NCBI GenBank assembly: GCA_018814245.1
Contig: JAHIZN010000305.1
Coordinates: 1-9,062 of the forward strand
Length of the DNA: 9,062 bases
Reading direction: 5' to 3'
Origin: a bacterium
Lineage (GTDB): Bacteria > UBA9089 > CG2-30-40-21
Below the pieces are notes generated by a model that was given only the letters and a program-made list of their open reading frames with translations, was not told where the DNA came from and ran no database searches. The position numbers were made by a program, and so were the translations under genes. Below are positions 6,204 to 9,062 of this stretch, piece after piece. The stretch's first letter is position 1. Each line of letters opens with the position of its first letter.

Positions 6204-6359
6204 GCAGGTCGCAGCTACAAAGATTCCCACACACAACAATCGATTACAATGTAGCTGCAGGGCTTGTCCCTGCTTAATGGACACCTACAAGAGGAAAGCA
6301 CCTCTGGTAGGGGGCTGTCCATATGAATGGTTATGCGTCAAATTAAGGTTGACACGACA

Positions 6360-6788
6360 CTACTGATCAGCCAACATAAACATCATCTCTGCTTCAGCAA
6401 CCAAGGTATCACCAACAAAAGCCTTGCCTTCCATCAGCCCTGTCTTTGCCCGCACACGAATAGGCACAATCTCAAACCTTAATTGATCCCCAGGTACAAC
6501 TGGTTTTCTGAATTTTGCCTTATCAATCCCCATAAAGTAGAAAATTTTGCCCTCGAGTCCACCATCAGAAAGAAGCAGCACTCCACCAGTCTGTGCCATT
6601 GCTTCAACAATCAAGACACCTGGCATTACTGGCTTTCCAGGAAAATGACCCTGAAAAAAAGGTTCATTCATGCTTACATTCTTGATTCCAACAATCTTCT
6701 TGCCTTTTTCCATCTCTATGATTCTATCCACCAAAAGAAATGGATAGCGATGGGGCAATATTTTCATGAGATCTGTTACTTCTAACAT
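6360..6788 (-). CDS. fabZ: 3-hydroxyacyl-ACP dehydratase FabZ
   Basis: A 142-residue hotdog-fold enzyme of normal length. It dehydrates (3R)-hydroxyacyl-ACP to trans-2-enoyl-ACP in fatty acid elongation and competes with LpxA for 3-hydroxyacyl-ACP. Signature features: ILPHRYPFLLVDRI (10-23), catalytic H48 in FFQGHFPGKPVMPGV, and catalytic E62 in LIVEAMAQTGG. Then come FMGIDKAKFRKPVVPGD (85-101) and the closing AEAEMMFML strand. The ATG at 6788 has a strong AAAAGGAGG (6797-6805) 8 bases upstream. It follows the yqhA-like gene by 21 bp on the same strand and so probably shares its promoter. The TAG stop is also the CTA flank of E1 copy C. The protein ends where the family normally ends, so the element has not truncated it. 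Confidence 0.97.
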   Translation of the reverse strand: MLEVTDLMKILPHRYPFLLVDRIIEMEKGKKIVGIKNVSMNEPFFQGHFPGKPVMPGVLIVEAMAQTGGVLLLSDGGLEGKIFYFMGIDKAKFRKPVVPGDQLRFEIVPIRVRAKTGLMEGKAFVGDTLVAEAEMMFMLADQ

Positions 6789-6809
6789 TTCACTTGCCTC
6801 CTTTTGTTA

Positions 6810-7337
6810 TCAAACATGCTTTCCTGCCTTATGCCCAAAATACAAAGCAATTGATATAAACATAATTCCCCCTGCCAGACAGAGGATATGGAGTGGTTCA
6901 ATAAATGATATATGAAGCACATGTTTGAAGAACGAAACAATAAGGATCATGATAATAACCTTTGCCAGCCTGTCTTTTAAGTCATCTAAGCTTTTGATTA
7001 ATAATATATTAGAACCGTGAGAGGTATTCTCTGCATCCTCTATTTTGCTAATAAACAGCTCATAAAGACCTAATGAAAAGATCAAAAGCACAGTACCCAA
7101 TAGAAAATCATCCACAGCACCGATAATATGTCCAACCAGATTATCATGGAAGATATTATATGGTTCAGAGATATATCCGAACATATACTGACAGGTATGA
7201 ACCGTTAGGATACCTACATCACGGGCAGCAATCACAAAAAGGATAATAGCTGCTACCATGCTGGCAACTACAGCGAAGAGAACAACAAATCGACAATTCC
7301 ATAAAACTAATTCGAACAGTTTTTCAATACATTTCAT
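6810..7337 (-). CDS. YqhA-like (UPF0114) inner membrane protein
   Basis: A 175-residue integral membrane protein resembling the UPF0114/YqhA family, which has no established biochemical function. Four hydrophobic segments are seen at about 17-37, 72-97, 123-142 and 148-168. Family-like features are VDDFLLGTVLLIFSLGLYELFISKIEDAE (75-103) and SLDDLKDRLAKVIIMILIVSFF (116-137), matching the VDxxLxGxxL...YExFVSxL and SLKxKxA patterns of YqhA. The ATG at 7337 is chosen because GAGGAGT (7342-7348) lies just upstream and the protein then starts at the usual place. An in-frame ATG at 7382 with a weaker GAGG would add 15 residues and cannot be excluded. It is first in the yqhA-fabZ-lpxA order and its stop is 21 bp before the fabZ start. 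The operon position gives no clear hint of function. Confidence 0.85.
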   Translation of the reverse strand: MKCIEKLFELVLWNCRFVVLFAVVASMVAAIILFVIAARDVGILTVHTCQYMFGYISEPYNIFHDNLVGHIIGAVDDFLLGTVLLIFSLGLYELFISKIEDAENTSHGSNILLIKSLDDLKDRLAKVIIMILIVSFFKHVLHISFIEPLHILCLAGGIMFISIALYFGHKAGKHV

Positions 7338-7427
7338 TTTTACTCCTCGTACTGTCTTAAAATGATTAAGGCTAATCTCCATGGATGCCTCTTTGATTAA
7401 TCCCTCTATCCCATCTAAGCGAATATA

Positions 7428-7456
7428 ATAATACCATATAATTGAAGATAAGTCAA
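7428..7456 (-). promoter_or_regulatory. Sigma70-type promoter for the yqhA-fabZ(-lpxA) operon
   Basis: On the minus strand TTGACT (7456-7451), a 17-base spacer and TATTAT (7433-7428) give 5/6 and 5/6 matches to consensus. Transcription would begin near 7420, leaving about 80 bases before the ATG at 7337. It lies 36 bp from the E3 element at 7493. No promoter of comparable quality was found between fabZ and lpxA. Confidence 0.75.
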
Positions 7457-7492
7457 TTACAAAATATAATAATCAGTAATGCTTTAATTATC

Positions 7493-7741
7493 GTAACTAC
7501 TCAGCTATCTCATTTTCACACATGACATGAAATCAGTCAATACGCTTTTACAGAGAAAGAGCCGCAAAGGGTGTAAACTTAGGGAAAATAATTGCAGCAA
7601 AACAGGAGTAATTGCAAACAAGAAGAGCCGTTGACAAGGGTTCATCTCTTAAGATTTACACCCTTTGTGGATCTTTCTCTTTTCGTTGCAATAGCTGCTT
7701 GCTAATAATCCACTAAAAAATCACAGTAGCTGAGTAGTTAC
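7493..7741. mobile_element. E3: 249-bp MITE-like element with perfect 15-bp TIRs
   Basis: GTAACTACTCAGCTA (7493-7507) and TAGCTGAGTAGTTAC (7727-7741) are perfect inverted repeats. The adjoining 8-mers TAATTATC (7485-7492) and CAATTATC (7742-7749) match at 7 of 8 positions, like a target duplication. Inside, a 26-base arm (7552-7577) pairs with 7655-7680 at 24 of 26 positions, so the whole element can fold. No ORF is present. IS66-family elements typically begin GTAA and make 8-bp duplications, so mobilisation by such a transposase is a reasonable inference. I have not identified a parent. It is unrelated in sequence to E1 and E2. It lies between the promoter of the yqhA operon and the FG-GAP gene. 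Confidence 0.8.
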
Positions 7742-7935
7742 CAATTATCAGCTGTAGCGACAGTCCTCCGTGTCTGCCCCTCTGTCTCACTCACAAAATC
7801 AAATGTCAGAAATCATGGAGACGGAGAAGAAAATAGAGGATGACTCACGCGGAGACGCGGAGAACGCGGAAGGGTTGGAATGCTTATTCCCTGGATATTT
7901 CGTCTTTCTTTTGAATTCTGACTCCTGTATTCTTG
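7742..7935. other. Intergenic stretch with short G-rich tandem repeat
   Basis: No convincing gene. At 7847-7870 the 8-mer ACGCGGAG occurs twice in tandem, followed by the variant AACGCGGA; GGAGACGGAGAAG (about 7818-7830) is similar in style. A 64-codon reading frame on the plus strand (from 7770) has low-complexity composition, no ribosome binding site and no recognisable product. No terminator was seen for the FG-GAP gene ending at 7936. Confidence 0.5.
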
Positions 7936-9062
7936 CTAAAAATCTACCCCCCCTAAATCAGTAAACAAGTGAGTCCAATTTCCGCCTTTGTCACCTGTCC
8001 AGCCCATGATAATGCCATCATATCTGCCAAACAAAATATCTGGCTGACCTGCAAGATCAAATCGTGTAGATACCGGCAAACTCCCAACATATTCCATTTT
8101 CCTTGAGCTTTCATGAAGAAAGCCTCGAATGCCATTGTAATCACCGGCAACAATATCCGGAATACCATCATCATTCAGGTCTGTAACCGCAACACTACAG
8201 AGCCGTTCATCTGTCGGCAAACCCTCTGAGCTAAGTCTCCATTCTCCCTTGCCATTGCCTATCCAAACCCTGATCCCTTTTTGATCATTTGTTCCGGCAA
8301 CAATATCCGGAAAGTCATCCCCGTTTATATCACAGGACACAACCCCATAAAAGAATCCATCTTCCGGCAATCCGCAAGATGCTTTGGACCATCTTCCCTG
8401 ACCATCACCAAGCCACGCCTCCACTCCTTTCATCTTTGTAGCCACTATATCCATTAAGCCATCAAGGTTAAAATCAACAAGGCTAATGCCGTAATAAAAA
8501 TCTGTGCCAGGGGAGTTTCCTCTGCCAGAGGGGATCCCTCCTGTTGGCAGTCCGTGTGATGCCGGCAACCAAACCCCGCTGTCTCCAGCTATCCAGACCT
8601 TAATTCCGCTGGAGGAAGCTGCCACTACATCCAGTCTGCCATCCATATTAATATCCACCAACTGCATGGAATAATGCTCACGAGAAGTTTCGGGTGTGCT
8701 TATTTGCATCCATTCTTGTCTGCTTATATCATCCATGGTTATTCTCGGTCCTATCTGTGGGTAAACAGGTGTACCGATGGCAATATTGTATTCTGTATCT
8801 ATTGCCTCAAACTGATAGCTGTAGCCGTGTTCAGTCATGGGAAGAGTTGTAGTATAAGAATACATCCTTCCATCGGTGTAGGTATTATCCTCATTATCTA
8901 CCGGGGTCATGGAATAGGCGAAGGCAGGACAATTGCCAGAGGAGCTTCCTTTGCCAGAAAACATTCCTTCATCTTGTTTGTCATTATCATATATCTTTTC
9001 CTTTCTTCTTCCCTCATTTTTAATTTTTAATTCATAATTTTTAATTTCCCCTACCCTTAGCA
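7936..9062 (-). CDS. FG-GAP/VCBS repeat protein, C-terminal part (runs off window)
   Basis: The frame is open from the window edge to the TAG at 7936-7938. The first internal ATG is at 8964, but its only purine-rich stretch touches the ATG, and 32 more in-frame codons lie upstream, so the true start is probably outside. Numbering from that Met, residues 28-66 (YTDGRMYSYTTTL...YSYQFEAID) look like an Ig-like beta domain of surface proteins. Residues 100-330 are FG-GAP propeller blades with calcium loops D104-D112 (DINMDGRLD), D164-D172 (DFNLDGLMD), D212-D220 (DINGDDFPD) and D262-D270 (DLNDDGIPD). A degenerate last blade (LAGQPDILFGRYDG) follows. Each blade is paired with GIKVWIAGDSG / GVEAWLGDGQG / GIRVWIGNGKG and a GLP turn. 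The family is normally extracellular or surface-bound. No catalytic domain or sorting signal is visible at the C-terminus. An AT-rich repeat-like stretch at 9013-9048 is read in frame as KNYELKIKNEG. Confidence 0.75.
   Translation of the reverse strand, partial: LRVGEIKNYELKIKNEGRRKEKIYDNDKQDEGMFSGKGSSSGNCPAFAYSMTPVDNEDNTYTDGRMYSYTTTLPMTEHGYSYQFEAIDTEYNIAIGTPVYPQIGPRITMDDISRQEWMQISTPETSREHYSMQLVDINMDGRLDVVAASSSGIKVWIAGDSGVWLPASHGLPTGGIPSGRGNSPGTDFYYGISLVDFNLDGLMDIVATKMKGVEAWLGDGQGRWSKASCGLPEDGFFYGVVSCDINGDDFPDIVAGTNDQKGIRVWIGNGKGEWRLSSEGLPTDERLCSVAVTDLNDDGIPDIVAGDYNGIRGFLHESSRKMEYVGSLPVSTRFDLAGQPDILFGRYDGIIMGWTGDKGGNWTHLFTDLGGVDF

Larger units (their letters stand above)
5853..6359 (+). repeat. 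E1 element copy C (composite, splits fabZ and lpxA)
   Basis: The right end is GTTGACACGACA (6348-6359) followed by CTA (6360-6362), which is the TAG stop of fabZ on the other strand. The left end shares ATGTTAATTGTCGCATAGTT with copy B but lacks the outermost TGTCG; the palindrome at 5828-5859 overlaps this point. It carries an E2 insert (5940-6123), a 13-bp stem hairpin (5892-5930) and a private 16-bp inverted duplication (6140-6203). From about 6124 on it matches copies A and B (CAATAAGCGACCACAAG, AGCTACAAAGATTCCCACAC). It occupies most of the 545-bp gap between fabZ and lpxA. No coding potential of its own is seen. Confidence 0.8.

Noticed and set aside
6483..6785. 100-codon plus-strand frame opposite fabZ
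   Set aside because: It is a shadow of fabZ on the other strand, with no recognisable product.
8674..9030. 118-codon plus-strand frame opposite the FG-GAP gene
   Set aside because: The minus strand encodes repeated DxNxDGxxD calcium loops, so this frame is antisense noise.
1..9062. tRNA, rRNA, transposase or integrase genes
   Set aside because: None of the translated frames shows a DDE, tyrosine or serine recombinase motif, and no cloverleaf or rRNA-like sequence was recognised by eye.

Overview
The window comes from an AT-rich Gram-negative bacterium. It carries two lipid A / fatty acid genes (fabZ, lpxA), so an LPS-type outer membrane is expected. It also has a periplasmic AMIN-Amidase_3-LysM cell wall amidase and consensus sigma70-type promoters. 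The mix of a CHASE2 regulator, an FG-GAP repeat protein and many small palindromic elements suggests an uncultured candidate-phylum type lineage, but the sequence does not fix the taxon. There are no rRNA or tRNA genes, no CRISPR array and no transposase gene.

Layout. 1-417: the right-hand part of a composite non-autonomous repeat (family E1 with a second family, E2, inside it). 475-4731 (+): a perfect TTGACA-N17-TATAAT promoter drives a likely three-gene operon. It encodes a membrane-anchored CHASE2 / winged-helix / TPR protein, a secreted N-acetylmuramoyl-L-alanine amidase and a thioredoxin. 4768-5034: a second, simple E1 copy in the convergent gap. 5035-7337 (-): an operon reading yqhA-like membrane protein, fabZ, lpxA from a good promoter at 7428-7456. 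The normally tight fabZ-lpxA junction is split by 545 bp holding a third, composite E1+E2 copy. 7493-7741: an unrelated 249-bp element (E3) with perfect 15-bp terminal inverted repeats. 7936-9062 (-): the C-terminal part of an FG-GAP/VCBS beta-propeller protein that runs off the window.

How the genes relate. FabZ supplies the fatty acid elongation cycle that makes the 3-hydroxyacyl-ACP used by LpxA, so their pairing is functional. The plus-strand operon couples an extracytoplasmic sensor-like protein to septal/peptidoglycan hydrolysis and a cytoplasmic disulfide reductase; the link between these three is inferred from order only.

The most unusual content is non-coding. Three miniature element families are packed into about 9 kb. 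One E1 copy carries its E2 core in the opposite orientation to another at the same site. Two E1 copies end exactly at TAG stop codons. Several long perfect palindromes sit at gene boundaries.
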